Of a stretch of 64,000 bases of DNA, positions 24,425 to 37,249 are shown in pieces. Every line of letters starts with the position of its first letter. Position 1 is the first letter of the stretch. The translations under genes and the position numbers were made by a program. Source of the stretch: Leptodactylus fallax. Its lineage: Eukaryota > Chordata > Amphibia > Anura > Leptodactylidae. The notes beneath the pieces are model-generated. The model was given only the letters and a program-made list of their open reading frames with translations, ran no database searches and had not been told where the DNA came from. The stretch covers positions 5,553,501 through 5,617,500 of the forward strand of contig CAMRHE010000035.1 of the NCBI GenBank assembly GCA_947044405.1, read 5' to 3'.

Positions 24425-25015
24425 AGATGAGCGAATTGTTTTTTAACGAACAGGATTTCACCCAAATATTCCAAATTGTTAATTTTTTAGGGGTTTGCCT
24501 CGGACGAACTAAAATGGCCGCGACAAATAGAAGATAGTGAGACCACCGCAGATATTATCAGTGGTGATCCCGCTAATACATAAGGGGCCACTGACACTAT
24601 TGAATTCAGCACCTTTTCAGTGATAGCAGGACCATCGCTGATAATAGTGGCATTGGTCCCGTTACCATCCCTGTGCTGTGACACTATGATGGATAGTACA
24701 TCATAGTGTCACAGCACAGGGATAGTAAAAAAAAAATAAAAATTGGTGGCAGTGGATGAAAAATAGAAAAATCATAGCGGAGCTGCCACCCCTATTGCTA
24801 GCGGTGGCCTCGCTATGTATAGACACTTTGGCCATTTGAATTTAGTGCCAAAGCACCTGCTTTGGTGCTAAATTCAAATGGGCCACTCACAGGAGAGCTG
24901 CTGCTGCTATTGAATTCAATAGCAGCAGTGGCTCTTCCATGATAGCGGGGCCACCACTGATAATAGCGGCAGTGGTCCCGCTATGATCTATCCCTATAAA
25001 AAATTGGTGGCAGTG
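24425..25015. repeat. Palindrome-rich repeat
   Basis: It starts with AGAGATGAGCGAATTG, a motif I associate with repeat ends in frogs. It contains three strong foldbacks: a 25-bp perfect stem with a 7-base loop (24667-24723), a 23-bp imperfect stem (24833-24880) and a 28-bp perfect palindrome (24901-24928). The words 'attggtggcagtgg' and 'gatagcgggg' recur. It is non-coding. Confidence 0.75.
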
Positions 25016-25054
25016 GGTGAAAAAAAAAATCAGAACAGAAGCAGCTCTGCTTTA

Positions 25055-25560
25055 TCATTAAAGGTTTTTATTAATTTTTCCAAAGAACAATATAGAATAA
25101 AGGAAAAAATAAACAGTACAGTTGAAAAAAGCAGGATAAACATTGGGTGGGGGGATGGGAATCATGAGGAGGGTGATGAGAGCAGTGGGAGGGGAAGGGG
25201 GAAGGAGTGCATGGGAGAAATATGCTCAATAGATAACAATGCTAAACTTTTTGGATAACAAATTCAAAACAATAAAGAGGATAGGGGGAAAAAGGTGAGG
25301 AGGAAAGTATAGCCCTGCTGAAAATGAATGGTGCAAGCTAGGGTTTGGTAGGGGGAGATGAGATACAGAAAAGGTGAAAAAGCGGGGAATGAAGGGGGGG
25401 TATTTAGAGTCAGATGAAGGGAGTGGGGAAGACAGAGTTAGATCGAGGAGTTATGGAAGGATGTCTGAAAGGAGGCAGAGTAATAGAAGACATTCCATAG
25501 GAGCCAGACTTTTTGGTGAGAGCTGTCGTTCTGCAACCAGGTCCTCCATACGTTGTTTAT
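25055..25560 (-). repeat. Possible L1-type LINE 3' UTR fragment
   Basis: The minus-strand end is A-rich with AATAAA-like signals ('gaaaaattaataaaaacc'), followed inwards by a C/T-rich UTR. The layout resembles the 3' UTR at 7925-8390. No coding part remains. Confidence 0.4.
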
Positions 25561-25664
25561 GCAGTATCTTCAATTATGTCACAGACATGGGTTATACTGG
25601 TGTCATTATGCGTTGTGACGCTGGCTTGACCCACATGAGAACTGTGACTACAGAAGCCCTAAGA

Positions 25665-26035
25665 CAGTATGTTGCGCTGGAGCCCAGCAGAGGTGAGTAA
25701 CACTGTTTTTTTTATGTTTTTCACCTCCCCTGGGCCTCCAATCATTATACTCTGGGGTTTGAAGAGACCCCAGAATATAATAATATCAGTATTTGTTGGT
25801 GTTCACCTAACAAATACTCTTGCCACGGGCCCGAGACCTTACTTACCAGTTCCCGCTCCTGCTCATGGGCACCTCCGCTTCACCTTCTGCCTTCCAGGGG
25901 GCCCTGTGTGTTCCATATCATGTCACTGAGACGCACGAGTCCCCTTGGAGGGCAAAAGGGGGAGCAGAGGCGGCCATGAGCAGGAACGGGGATCGGTAAG
26001 TAAACAGGGCCTGTTACCTGCTGGGATTACTCCCA
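25665..26035. repeat. Foldback repeat with TATACTCTGGGG hairpin, copy 1
   Basis: The hairpin 'attatactctggggtttga' / 'agaccccagaatataat' (25754-25790) is followed by inverted arms 'ccgctcctgctcatg' / 'catgagcaggaacggg' (25850-26000). The same hairpin recurs at 28164-28205, 50527-50572 and 50817-50854. Confidence 0.65.
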
Positions 26036-28119
26036 TGTAAATGAAAAAGTAGTCTGGAGAGGATATAGCATTAAACATAACTCTACTCTGTGGTAAATGC
26101 TAATCTGTGTATAATATGTTCCAGATCTTTCTGAGAATGGATTCAAATTGCACGTCTTTATACAAGGTTCCTTTGTATAGGTTCAGGATGTTCCACACTC
26201 TGCACTATTCCTTTAATATATGCATGCATCATATATTATGGCAATTGTGATTGGAAGCAACACCCTAAAGGCATTGTTCCCATTGCATGAAGCTTAATTT
26301 TAAAATGTACTGATATCAGGGGCATAGGCACACACAACATACGGGCTCCACAAGAGCTGTCTGACCTGAAGCTGACTACTAATATTCTGTATGATTGTTG
26401 CGTTTTATAATGATGTCCGAATTTGGATTTGGGTGGGATTTTTTTTTCCCCTGACATGGTGCAATTGGCATCATAGCGTTTTTTTGCCTTCTTCTGGATC
26501 AACACTGCAAGGTTGTAAGTTTGCTTGATGGACCTGTATCTTCATACAACCACATCTACCTTGTTATTATACATTATACTTATTTATCCATTTTCTGTAT
26601 TTGCATTGTATTTAGTAAAGTCACATTGATTTCACAAAATTATTGGCATGTTGCATTATTCATTCTCACTATCCTTTGAAGCCACTGTTAAAAGGTTTCA
26701 TGGGCATCAGTGGCACTGTATAAGAAAAAAAGCCTTTTTCTATTCTCAGTATCATCCAAAATTGCTTAATATGTTATTATTTTATTTTTATTTGTAAACA
26801 TCTTTTCATTTTCGGGTTTAGACATTTTTGATTCTAAATAATGCATATGTTGTCTTTCTTGTATAGACTGGAACATTATGATAATTATGCTTTAGTACTG
26901 GAAAGTTTTTCAGTAAATATAAAAAATACAGTGGGTAGATGTTTACTGGTAGATATGAGGAGAATATAAAGTTCTCTTCAAAAATGGGGGAACATTATCA
27001 AAACTGTTGCAGGACAAAATGAGCAGCCCTAAACAACTAATAAGATTTCAATCACCTTTTATTCTTAATTCTTTTGGAAAAGTAAAACAGCAATCTTTTA
27101 TTTGTCATGAGCAACTACTGTACTTTTTCTTTGCATCTGTGCTTTTTAGGCATTGTTGGTCCTACTCTAGGTTCACAATTGTGCTTGGGTTTCTGTTCTT
27201 CTGGTCCACTTGGGGACCCAAAAAACACAAACCCAATTTGCTTACAAAGCGGTTATCCATGGACCCCATAGACTATAATGGGGTTCACCAGGTTTCTGCC
27301 TGATTTCTGCTCGAAAAATACAGAGAGAAAAGTCCTGCTTGATGGACTTTTCTCTCAGCATTTTAAGAGGGGTGGGGAACAGAATGTTAAACCAGCCTTA
27401 TCTTTTTTTTTTTTTTCTAAAATGCAAAATACTCTCAGTTTGCTGCTTGTTAGAGCATGTACTTCCACCCCCAAAAAACTCAATTTTAACAAAAAAAGCT
27501 GTAACTGTCCATATGATATATGTTTTAATTTTTGAAGCAGTTTATTTATGCTTTTTTCATTAGATTTTGCATGCACAATGTAAAAATGTGTTAATGAGGC
27601 CTCTCTATTTTATTTATTTTTTCATACAAGTATCTTTTGATTTACTTGATGATGAACTAATAATCTGTAATAATAATTATAATAATAATTTTGCACATAC
27701 TATTATAATATTTGTTTTAAATAATCAACTCTGTAGGTTGAGGGGGCACTCAGAGCATTCAGGACCTGGAAGGGTACTGGGCAAGTGGCCAGCTGGAGAT
27801 GGCCGGGCATCCACAGCACGATGATAGCGGTCAGGGAAAGCTTGATCCCCCGACCGCTATACATATTATATTATATTATTATATTATACATGGAAAGGGG
27901 TCCAGTGTTATGTGATGTATGTACATGCTGCAAGGCCCATTACTAATAGTAGCCTGTCTAGGGCAGGTGATGAAGGAAAAAAAAAAAAAAAAGCAGTCAA
28001 GTGAGGCATGCCGGCAGTGACCCCTGGAGCATGTTGCCTCAGTCGCAGGGAGAAGAGGACCAAAGAGTATGTTGGAGAGAGCCAGAGCAAGGATGCCCTG
28101 GAGAGGTGAGGCAAGGTGA
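26036..28119. other. AT-rich spacer
   Basis: About 2 kb with no recognisable gene or transposon protein. Poly-T at 27401-27417 and a short ATT repeat (27670-27720) are the only simple structures. It is the longest stretch here that I cannot assign to an element. Confidence 0.55.
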
Positions 28120-28440
28120 GTGTAAGGTGTTTGTTATTTTTTACACCTCCCCTGGGGTTCCACTTGTTATACTCTGGGGTCTGAGGAGACTGCAGAGTAT
28201 AATAATAGCACCGAAGCAAACCGGATGGAGAAACAAATTTTGTGGGGTTTGCATGAAGCAGCTCGAGGGGGGTTCTTGGGATAATATTATACTGGGTGGG
28301 GGCTGCTGTGGAACAGATTGTACTGGGTAGGGGCCTCTGTGGAGTAGATTGTACTGGGTGGGGGCCGCTGTGGAGCAGATTGGACTGTGTGGGGGCTGCT
28401 GTGGAGCAGATTGGACTGTGTAGAGGTCACTGTGGTTTGA
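28120..28440 (+). repeat. TATACTCTGGGG hairpin plus 31-bp minisatellite, locus 2
   Basis: The hairpin unit (28164-28205) is followed by about five 31-bp units of the theme TACTGGGTGGGGGCCGCTGT then GGAGCAGATTG (28290, 28321 and so on). The minisatellite therefore travels with the hairpin repeat, as it does at 50817-51690. Confidence 0.75.
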
Positions 28441-28454
28441 ATCAGTGAAAGCTC

Positions 28455-28665
28455 TGTGACGCCCCATTCGCACAACTGCATTTTGCAGTGCATTTTGCAC
28501 ATTCATTTCAATGATGCCTTGCACACGTTCTTTTTTTTTTTTTTTTTTATGATCTGGTGTTTCAGACCGCAAAAAAAAAGATGTGATTATATGGACCACA
28601 GTTGCGGGTCTGCAAATGCGGCCGGCAAATATGTCTATGGTCTGGTGAATGAGGCCTTATTGTGT
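28455..28665. mobile_element. Possible MITE
   Basis: The ends GCCCCATTCGCACAACTG and, reversed, GGCCTCATTCACCAGACC are imperfect inverted repeats. An inner poly-T/poly-A pair (28531-28575) strengthens the foldback. It is non-coding. Confidence 0.45.
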
Positions 28666-29660
28666 TTTTCTTTTAAGACAAAAGATGTTAATGTATGAGT
28701 TGTTTTTTCTAAAATAAAACCTCAGTATTAAGTGCTGTGTTGGCACTTTGCAATAAATTAGTGGGTTTTGGGTTGCAGTCTCAAAAAGTCTTGCCTTCAC
28801 TGCTCTAAGCTGTACTTCTGGAAATTATAAAGTTAAAAGTGAAAAAAAAAATCTTCAAACAGGTAGAGCTGTCTTTGGACTCATTAAAACACAATAATAT
28901 GTTGTTTTGACTATTTTCTTTTCAGAACTCATGGATTGGGGGGACACTATCTAGAGGACAAAATTAGTATTTAAAACTTAAATGTGCACTCCCACAAAGT
29001 TGTCCTTTTTGACTGAAGCAATTTACAGGTTTAAAGTGTCACAAAAGTAAGCTCAGTGAAAATCTTACGTGTCCGTTGAGATATTCTTAGGTCCCAGCTG
29101 TCCATTTCAGTGCTAAATGATTTAATATGCATAGAGTATAATTTACATAGCAAGTAGTTGTGTGAAATGAATTATTTATTCACTGACAAATACTCATTGC
29201 CCATTGTACTGTCAGATACCAAGATGAACCATATTTGACCTGTTGTGCAAATTTGCTTTTGAGAATATCTAATCTTTGTATATAAGTGACATTGAAGTTC
29301 TGTCACTGGAAATATGAGTAATTTAAGCTTTGATTAAATTGGATTTAAAACGATACAGTATAATAATAGAAAAAGCAACAAAATATCCTGGTTTTATATA
29401 TCATTATTAAAAATAAGAAAATAATAGAACAAATGATCAATTGATACACTGACATCTTATAAATTTCTATATTTAATAATCCAGATGAAAAGTAGCTGTA
29501 CCCACATACCTGTGTTTTTCATCCATTAACCCATTTCTGCTTTGCGTCATACTATTGCGTTGCGCTGAACATATAGTTAACGCTCAGCACAGTAATAGTA
29601 TGGCCCTGTAATGCAACAGGCACAGAAGTTGTGCCTGCGGTATTACTTCCTGCGTTTTTG
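28666..29660. other. No feature recognised
   Basis: AT-rich, largely unstructured sequence. From about 29530 'cattaacccatttctgct' and 'acgctcagcacagtaatagtatgg' resemble a small interspersed repeat. No gene is recognised. Confidence 0.55.
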
Positions 29661-29664
29661 GTGT

Positions 29665-30350
29665 CTAGCCTGCTCTAATATTTAAAAAAATAAAATAAAA
29701 TTTAATAATTTCATTGTATTTTTATTGCGCTGTGGTCTGGTCTGACCCATACACAGTGTGAAGGAGCAATATTGTTAATCTGAACAAAATATTTTAAGCG
29801 TTTCTCTGTATGTGCAAATGCATTGTGCTAGATTGAACCTCTCAAGATTAGTGTCATGTTCAGGTTCGAGGGTTTGGAGCTCTGGTTTGTTTTGGGATGA
29901 ACCAAATATGTTGCTGCTCATATAAAGAGATAGGGGACCTCTCAAGATTTCGGGGTCAGGTGTCTCAGGACCAAGATTTGTTTTGGGTCAAACAAGTTTG
30001 GTACAAACCACACTTTAAATTGGCTTAAAACATAGTGTAGAATACACTGAGGGCTCCTATGAACCTAACTTTTCAATTTCTATCTAAAGCAAATACAGCT
30101 GAAATTATGTCAAAGGGAAAAGTGAGCATAGAGTATAATAGATGGAGGCCCAGGAGAGGTGTAAAAAACATAAAAAGCATTCTAGCCTGCTCTAATCTTT
30201 AAAAAAAAAAAATAAATAAAATTAGGAATTTCTTGGTATTTTTTTCCTGATTTGGTCTAGTCTGACCCATACACAGTGTGAAGGAGCATTGTTGTCAATC
30301 TGAATAAAATATTTTAAGCATTTCTCTGTATGTGCAAGTTCGCATATATA
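29665..30350 (+). repeat. Direct repeat pair of about 160 bp
   Basis: 29665-29822 and 30181-30350 share TCTAGCCTGCTCTAAT, an A/T tract, GACCCATACACAGTGTGAAG and TTTCTCTGTATGTGCAA in order. The second copy lies inside the hAT element and the first outside its left terminus. An earlier related element or a duplication may explain this. Confidence 0.75.
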
Positions 30351-31079
30351 ATTCTAGATATATGTCACACACAGTAGTACTATACAATAGTAGTGGTGGC
30401 CGTGGTACATAGTGGTATGTAGTGTATGCATCCTTTGCTAATGTAATAAAATAATCTCCGTTATTTCAGGTTTTTTTGGTTAATAATTTAGCACTGTGTG
30501 CATTAAAAAAATGAGTGGAAAAAAACAGGGTAAGCGGCAGACAAAAGGAGGGGAGGAGGAAACACTTGTGTCAGTACTACTAATAACAATAAGAATGTGG
30601 GTGACAAGAGCAACACTGTTTCTGATTTTGGTGGCACCGCCAGTAGTTGCAGGATTGTTGTACTTCCTGGGATTTTTGAAGAAGTTTTGATTATTTAGTT
30701 GGCTCATTTTAGTCACAAGACGATATTGTATCCGAGAGTAATGTTATCTTGAGTCAGGCTTCTATGTGTTCCTCCTCCTGCCCCTCCTACATAACTCTAA
30801 TTTACGGCAGGGCATTTCTTTACTGTCAACCGTGTCTCCATCACATTTTTCACTGACACAGATCCCTGGTAGTGTAACAGCTGCTAAGCAATCTATTTAT
30901 CCTAGTCAGAGCAGTATTCCTCCTCTTTTTGATGAGATGGATGGGAACAGTCAGCATTGTGTGCAAGTAGAGAAGGAAGAAATGATGACTGTTGGTGGTG
31001 GTGGAAGTAGTAGTGGCAGGGGGTATGGTATTAGTACTAGCGGTAGTCGTTCTGGTAGGGGAGCTAGGGGATATCTGGA

Positions 31080-32555
31080 GATGGAAATTCTGAAGGTGTG
31101 AAAACCCGGGGCATACCTAGAGGAACCTCTCAGGGTGGGAGTGGTGGCACAGTTGATGGTAGTGGCTCAATTGTTTCCGTTGCTGAGGGTGGCAGAAGTA
31201 CACATGGTCATCTCCCATGTGGGAATTTTTTGTACATTGTCAAACGATAAATCCATGGCAATGTTCTGCAAGCAGAAACTTAGCAGTGGCCGTGCAGGAA
31301 CAAATGTAGGAACGACATCTCTACGTACTCACATGAAAAAGCATTACTCTCTTGTTTGTAAAAATAGACTTGACATTGGCACTAGCAGGGGAAGTGGGCA
31401 AGGCTGTTCTGCTACTCCTCCTCATGATCTTACTGGTAGGCAGGCCACATCTACAGGTAGCACTAGCACATGGTCGTCGTTATCAACATCATCACCAACT
31501 ATTTCTCCTCCTCCTCTACTTTCACGCCAACATCAATCATCCATAAGGGAATGTGTGGCCAGGAAACAGCAATATGCACCCAGTCATCTGGCACCTGGCC
31601 AAGCTGCTGGCGGTGCAGTTGCTGTCGTACCACTTAGTGGATTCCACTGCATTTTGACAACTGATGGCATGTGGGTACCGAGGAGGGTACCAAGCCACCA
31701 TTATTTCTATAGGAAAGTTGTCCCTGCTTTATATCGTCGTGTGTCGGAGAACGTGGGCCTTTCCTTGGAAATGTTAGTCTATGGAAAGGTGGACACCACT
31801 GTCAACACATAGAACAGCAATTATGGACAAGGACAATATATGACTGTCATAGCTCACTGGGTCAATGTATTGAGAGGCAGAAGTCACAATCCAGAAATGC
31901 AGCAAGGCCAGGTGCTAGTTTCAATCCGGATTGCAGGCCCAGTTCCAACACCATTTTGGGCCCATCCACCTCCTCTGAATCCTCCTCTCTGGAAAATTGC
32001 CTACCACCATCTTCACCAGAGCAAGCCATCACTTTCACTTCTCTTCCTCCTCCTCCACTCTCCTTTCATGGGTGTAAGGTTAAGCGCAGCCATGTGGTTT
32101 TGGAATTAATGAGTCTGAATCAGAGGAGCCACACATATGAGGACCTGCTTTGCTGTATCCTGCAGCAAGTATCCTGCTGGATAACTCCTTGCCAACTCCA
32201 ATTGGGCAGCATTGCCAGTGACAATGGAACCAATATTGCTACTGCGCTGCAGTTAGGTCGAATAGCTCATTGTTCCCATATGGCGTATGTCCTTAATCTG
32301 GTCGTTCGCCGTTTTATTAACCTGTATAGTGGCTTAATAGAGGTGCTCCTCATGGCAAGAAAAATCTCAGCATATTTCAGTTGTTCTTACGTTGCAAAAA
32401 GCACCCTGCTTGATTTGCAGCAACAAAACCATCTGCCATGAAGGAACATGAGGAAAGTTCTGAAGCCCTTTGAAGAATCCACCAAATTTGTCAGCAGGGA
32501 CAACTGCAGCATCAGTGATGTGATCCCTCTATTGTATATCTTACAGGAAACTCTT
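31080..32555 (+). pseudogene. hAT transposase (BED finger plus DDE core), broken
   Basis: A Gly/Ser-rich leader is followed by a BED-type finger (about 31215-31360: LSNDKSMAMFCKQKLS, GTTSLRTHMKKHY), a Ser/Thr-rich spacer, RECVARKQQYAPSH, and VPSHHYFYRKVVPALYRRV. After a frame change near 31830 the core reads IASDNGTNIATALQLGRIAH, MAYVLNLVVRRFI and LLMARKISAYFSCS. One stop at 32439-32441 follows, then KVLKPFEESTKFVS, SISDVIPLLYILQETL. These are conserved hAT blocks, with the Asp in 'ASDN' being the second catalytic acid. Beyond the Gypsy insertion the same frame continues at 43040 with TLLQQRMEEEKQFPP. Acidic stretches follow, and the hATC dimerisation block is not seen, so the C-terminus is also deleted. 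The element is inactive. Confidence 0.82.
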
Positions 32556-33051
32556 TGTCAAGACTCTCTTACCAGGCTTCCGGAGACCAATGGTTGGGAT
32601 CTGTAGTGCAACAGGTATTATGCTGGAACTTGTAGTTCACTGACAGTAGCAGGTATCCACAGTACAGCAGGCAGTAGCAGGTATACACAGTGCAGCAGGT
32701 AGCAGCAGGTATCCACAGCGCAGCAGGCAGTAGAAGGTATCCACAATGCTGCAGGCAGTATGCTGGAACTTGTAGTGCACTGGCAATAGCAGGTATTCCC
32801 AGTACAGCAGGCAGTAGCAGGTATACACAGTGCAGCAGGGAATATAGAACCAACTGAGATCAGTAGGCCCCAGCTCAAGGATTGTCAGAAGCAGGCTTCA
32901 AACACAATACTCAGGCACTGAGTGATCAGGTGCAGGAGTTCAAATAATCAACAGGCAGGAACCAAGATGGCCATGGACAGAAAACACACAAAAATCTTGC
33001 TAAGGGACTGGTACTGGCAAAACAAAGAGTTCATCAATTAAGATCCTGACA
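32556..33051 (-). repeat. Gypsy 3' LTR with 28-bp tandem repeats
   Basis: 496 bp. From about 32645 to 32840 it holds seven units of 28 bp of the theme AGCAGGTATCCACAGTGCAG plus CAGGCAGT. One unit reads ATGCTGGAACTTGTAGTGCA. The 5' LTR has only two to three such units. Confidence 0.88.
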
Positions 33052-33147
33052 TTACTCCCACCTCAGGAACGGCCTCTGGATGATCCCAAACCAGGCTTCT
33101 CAGGATATTTGCAATGAAATTGATTAATTAATCAAGGGACATTGATG

Positions 33148-33260
33148 TTGTCCAGGTTTTCCCAGGAATTCTCCTCTGAAGGGTAGCTCTGCCATTTGTT
33201 GATCAGGTATTGCAACCGACCCCTGCAGATCCTGGATTCCAAAATCTTCTCAACAACAAA
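33148..33260 (-). pseudogene. Gypsy chromodomain remnant
   Basis: Minus-strand reading gives VEKILESRICRGRLQYLI, then SYPSEENSWENLD. This is the chromodomain pattern (VEKIL, W/K-x-x-YP, SWE) found at the C-terminus of integrase in chromoviruses. It targets integration to chromatin in that group. It is separated from the integrase core by frame changes. Confidence 0.75.
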
Positions 33261-33556
33261 TTGGTCTTGATCATCCACTATGACAGGACCAGGAGGAGGA
33301 GGTCAACGTCCAGGAAAAGGGTTGGGAACTGCAGCCTTCAGAAAAGAGACATGAAAGACAGGATGGATTCTCATGGCCTCGGAAGGTCCAATCGACAAGT
33401 TATTGAATTTACCAGACTGCTAATCTTAAAGGGACCAATGTATTTCTGTCCCAGTTGTCGTGAGAGGATCTTCAATTTCAGGGTCTTTGTAGATAGCCAG
33501 ACTGTATCCCCTACCTTAAATGTTGGTGCTGGTTTACGAAACCTGTCAGCTGTCTT

Positions 33557-34482
33557 TTAAAAACTTTCTTGAGCTGCGTTCAATGTCTCCTTCAATATTG
33601 CGAGATCTTGTAAGGTGGTAATTCTTTCTGTAACTGCTGGCACAGAAGCATTCACAGGAAATCTGGGAAAGATCTTTGGATGATAACCTAGATTAGCATA
33701 GAAAGGTGTTACTTTTGTTGAAGCACTCTGTGAATTGTTATAGGAGAATTCTGCCATGGGAAGCAAATCAACCCAATCATCCTGTAGATGACAGACATAG
33801 CACCGAAGATATTGTTTCAAGGTCTGATTGGTACTATCCGTCTGTCCATTCGATTGTGGCAGAGGAAAGACAGACATTTATGTCCAATGCAGAACAAAAC
33901 TCCTGCCAAAACTTTGCCATGAATTGGACCCCCCAGGTCTGATACAACCTCATATGGAGCTCCATGTAGAGGAAAGACATTCTGAACTATTAAATCAACA
34001 GTGTCCTTAGCTGAGGGTAGACCCGCACAGGGAATGAAGTGAACGGCCTTCGTCAGACAATCAACTACAACTAATATCATATTCTTCCCCTTGGAGGTTG
34101 GAAATTCCACAGTGAAGTCCATAAAGATGGACCCGCAGGGGTGAGTTGGAATGGGAAGAGGTTGTAACAATCCTGTTGGTGAAGAACGTGGTGTATTACA
34201 TCTGGCACAAATGTCACAAGAGCGAACATAATTCTTGACATCTTTCCAATAGCCAGGCCACCAGAAAAAACGAGATAAAAATTCTTGGGTCTTCTGTATT
34301 CCCCTGTGACCTGCCATCTTGGAGTCGTGCATCAGCTTCAAAATCTTCACCCTCACCCCTTCAGGGATATACAGACATTGACCATGAACCCATACTCCGT
34401 TCCTCAGACTTAGGTGTACATCATTTGTGGGTTGTGATAGGAATGGATCTGGATCATAAGCCCCCTTAATGTCACTCAACAA
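33557..34482 (-). pseudogene. Gypsy integrase, frameshifted
   Basis: The part 33817-34482 includes the H2C2 zinc region (HDSKMAGHRGIQKT, CDICARCN) and the catalytic start FMDFTVEFP with the first Asp. VSDLGGPIHGKV carries the second Asp. A frame change near 33877 leads to SNGQTDSTNQTLKQYLR. There the catalytic Glu of the usual 'GQ-T-E-x-N' motif is replaced by Asp. AEFSYNNSQSAST follows. The protein would insert cDNA into the genome; frameshift and E-to-D change leave it defective. Confidence 0.88.
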
Positions 34483-34766
34483 ATCTTGGGTGTGATTTAC
34501 TCCTAAAAAGTTGGAATTCGACAGTATTATCTTGGGTGGAGTATCAGAAGTAGGGTCCGTGGAATAAATTCTGGATAGAGCATCAGCTTTACCATTATGG
34601 GAGCCTGGCCTATAAGAAATTACAAAATTAAATTGGTTAAGAAACGAACTCCAGCGAGCCTGTCATGTTGATAGACATCTTGCTGATCTAATAAACTCCA
34701 GATTACGATGATCAGTGAGGACGATAATTTGTTGTGAAGCACCCTGAAGATGATACCTCTAGTCTT
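34483..34766 (-). pseudogene. Gypsy RNase H, C-terminal piece
   Basis: The minus strand reads RYHLQGASQQIIVLTDHRNL, FIRSARCLS, SYRPGSHNGKADALSR. These are the conserved end of the RNase H domain and the connection to integrase. It carries stop codons (for example in ARCLST-stop-QARWSS). The N-terminal piece lies at 39954-40140, beyond the TTAA element. Confidence 0.85.
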
Positions 34767-37249
34767 TAACCCCTTAAGGACCCAGCCCAAAAGTGCGTTA
34801 AGGACCAGGCCTCGTTTTTCAAAACTGACATGTGTCACTTTATATGGCAATAACTTTGAGACGTCTTAACTTACACAAGTGATTTTGAGATTGTTTTTTC
34901 GTGACACATTGTACTTCATGTTAGTGGTAAACACTAATGAATATTTTTGTATTTATTTATAGAAAAATAGGAAATTTGATGGAAATTTTGAAAAAAATCG
35001 CAATTTTCAAAATGTGAAATGCTCTGCTTTTCAGATAGATAGTCATACTACCCAAATACATTAATATATATTATCTACCATATCTCTGCTTTATATCAGC
35101 ATCATCTTTTAATCGTCCTGTAATTTATTTTGGATGTTAGAAGGCTTACAAGTGTAACAGCGATTTTGCAGATTTACAAGAAAATTTCCCAAACTAATTT
35201 TTTAGGGACCACTTCAGTTCTGAAGAGGATTATAAAGGCCTATATATTAGAAACCCCCATAAATCACCCCATTTTCAAAACTGCACCCCTAAAATAATTC
35301 AAAATAACATTTGGGAAGTTTGTTAACCCTTTAAGAATTTCACTGGAATTAAAACAATATGGAGGTGAAATTTAGACATTTAATTTTTTCCCACTAATTC
35401 CTTAATTTAGCCCTAAAATTAACACATTCACAAAGGGTTAAAGGAAAAAATGCATCTCACAGTTTGTTATGCAATTTCTCCTGAGCACGGAAATACCCCA
35501 CAAGTGGGTGTAAACTGATGTTTGGGCGAATGGCAGCGCACGGAAGGGAAGGAGCGACACTGGGCGTCTGAAAAGCAGATTTTGCTGGAATAGTTTTCAG
35601 GTGCCATGTCTCATTTGCAAAGCCCCTAGAGTACCAATACAAAGGAAAACCCCAAAAAGTGACCCCATTTTGCAAACTACACCCCTCACAGAATTCATAT
35701 AGGGGTATAGTGAGCATTTTGACCTTACATTCGTTTCACAGATTTTGCTAACACTGGGATGTATAAATGAAACATTACTAAAATGTCACTTTATCCCCAA
35801 AGTTTTCATTTTCACAATGGGTTAAAGGAGAAAAAGCACCCCACAGTTTGCAAAATAATTGCTCCTAAACACAGCAATACCCCATATGTGGTCGTAATCT
35901 GCTGTATGGGTACATGGCAGGGCTCAGAATGGAAAGAGCGCTATTTAGCTTTTGGAGAGCAGATTTTGCTGGAATAGTTTTCAGGTACCATGTCGCATTT
36001 GCAGAGCCCCCAAAGTACCAATACAGTGGAAACCCCCTAAAAGTGAGCCCATTTTGGAAACTACACCCCTCACAGAACATATCAAGGGACATAATGAGCA
36101 TTTTGACCCTACAGCTGTTTCACAGATTTTATTAACATTGGGACATTAAAATGAAAAATTACTTTTTTTCCAATAAACCGTCAATTTAGCCCCAAATTTT
36201 TCATTTTCACAAGAGGACAAAGGAGAAAAAGCACCCCAAAGTTCGTTACACAATTTCTCCTGAACACAGAAATGCCCCATATGTGGTTGTAATCTGCTGC
36301 ATGGGTACATGGCAGGGCTCAAAATGGAAAGAGCGCTATTTAGCTTTTGGAGGGCAGATTTTGCTGGAATAGTTTTCGGATGCCATGTCGCATTTGCAGA
36401 GCCCCTAAAGTACCAATATAATACAAACCCCCAAAAAGTGACCCTATTTTGGAAACTACACCCCTTATAGAATTTATCTAGGGGTATGGTGAACATTTTG
36501 ACCTCACAGCTGTTTCACAGATTTTATTAACATTGGGACATTAAAATGAAAAATTACTTTTTTTCCAATAAACCGTCAATTTAGCCCCAAATTTTTCATT
36601 TTCACAAGAGGACAAAGGAGAAAAAGCACCCCAAAGTTCGTTACACAATTTCTCCTGAACACAGAAATGCCCCATATGTGGTTGTAATCTGCTGCATGGG
36701 TAAATGGCAGGGCTAAAAATGGAAAGAGCGCTATTTAGCTTTTGGAGGGCAGATTTTGCTGGAATAGTTTTTGGATGCCATGTCGCATTTGCAGAACCCC
36801 TAAAGTACCAATATAAAGGAAACCTCTCAAAATTGACCCCATTTTAGAAACTACACCCCTCAAGGAATGTATCAAGGGGTATTATCATTTAGAGCCTAAA
36901 AATGCTTCCCAAAAATTAATGTACAAAGTGAAAATTAAAGTTTTTAAAGAAATATCCAATTTCAGTGCCTAATACGTTGCGGCCACTTTGTGGCATCAGA
37001 GACATGCACTCCTAAAACTATTAAGTGGGCTATCCCGGGGACAAAAAATTTATATATGTGGGTATAAACTGCTCCTTGGGCACGCGGCAGGGCTCAGAAG
37101 GGAAGGAGCACTGTGGTTTTTTTTAGCTTTTGGAGTACAGATTTAGAGGGACTTTCTGGTCGCCATGATATTTTTGCAGAGCCCTGGAGGTGCCAGTAAA
37201 TTGGAATTCCCCAAGAAGTGACCCCCATTTTGTAGGGGCAATTTTAGGG

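Noticed and set aside
30496..30690. 64-residue reading frame with hydrophobic segments, possible small membrane protein
   Set aside because: It lies in the hAT leader, has no support as a gene, and the hydrophobic stretch comes from T-rich DNA.
31135..31812. BED-finger frame as a domesticated ZBED gene
   Set aside because: It sits between matched transposon termini, has a frame change and stop, and is split by a retrotransposon.
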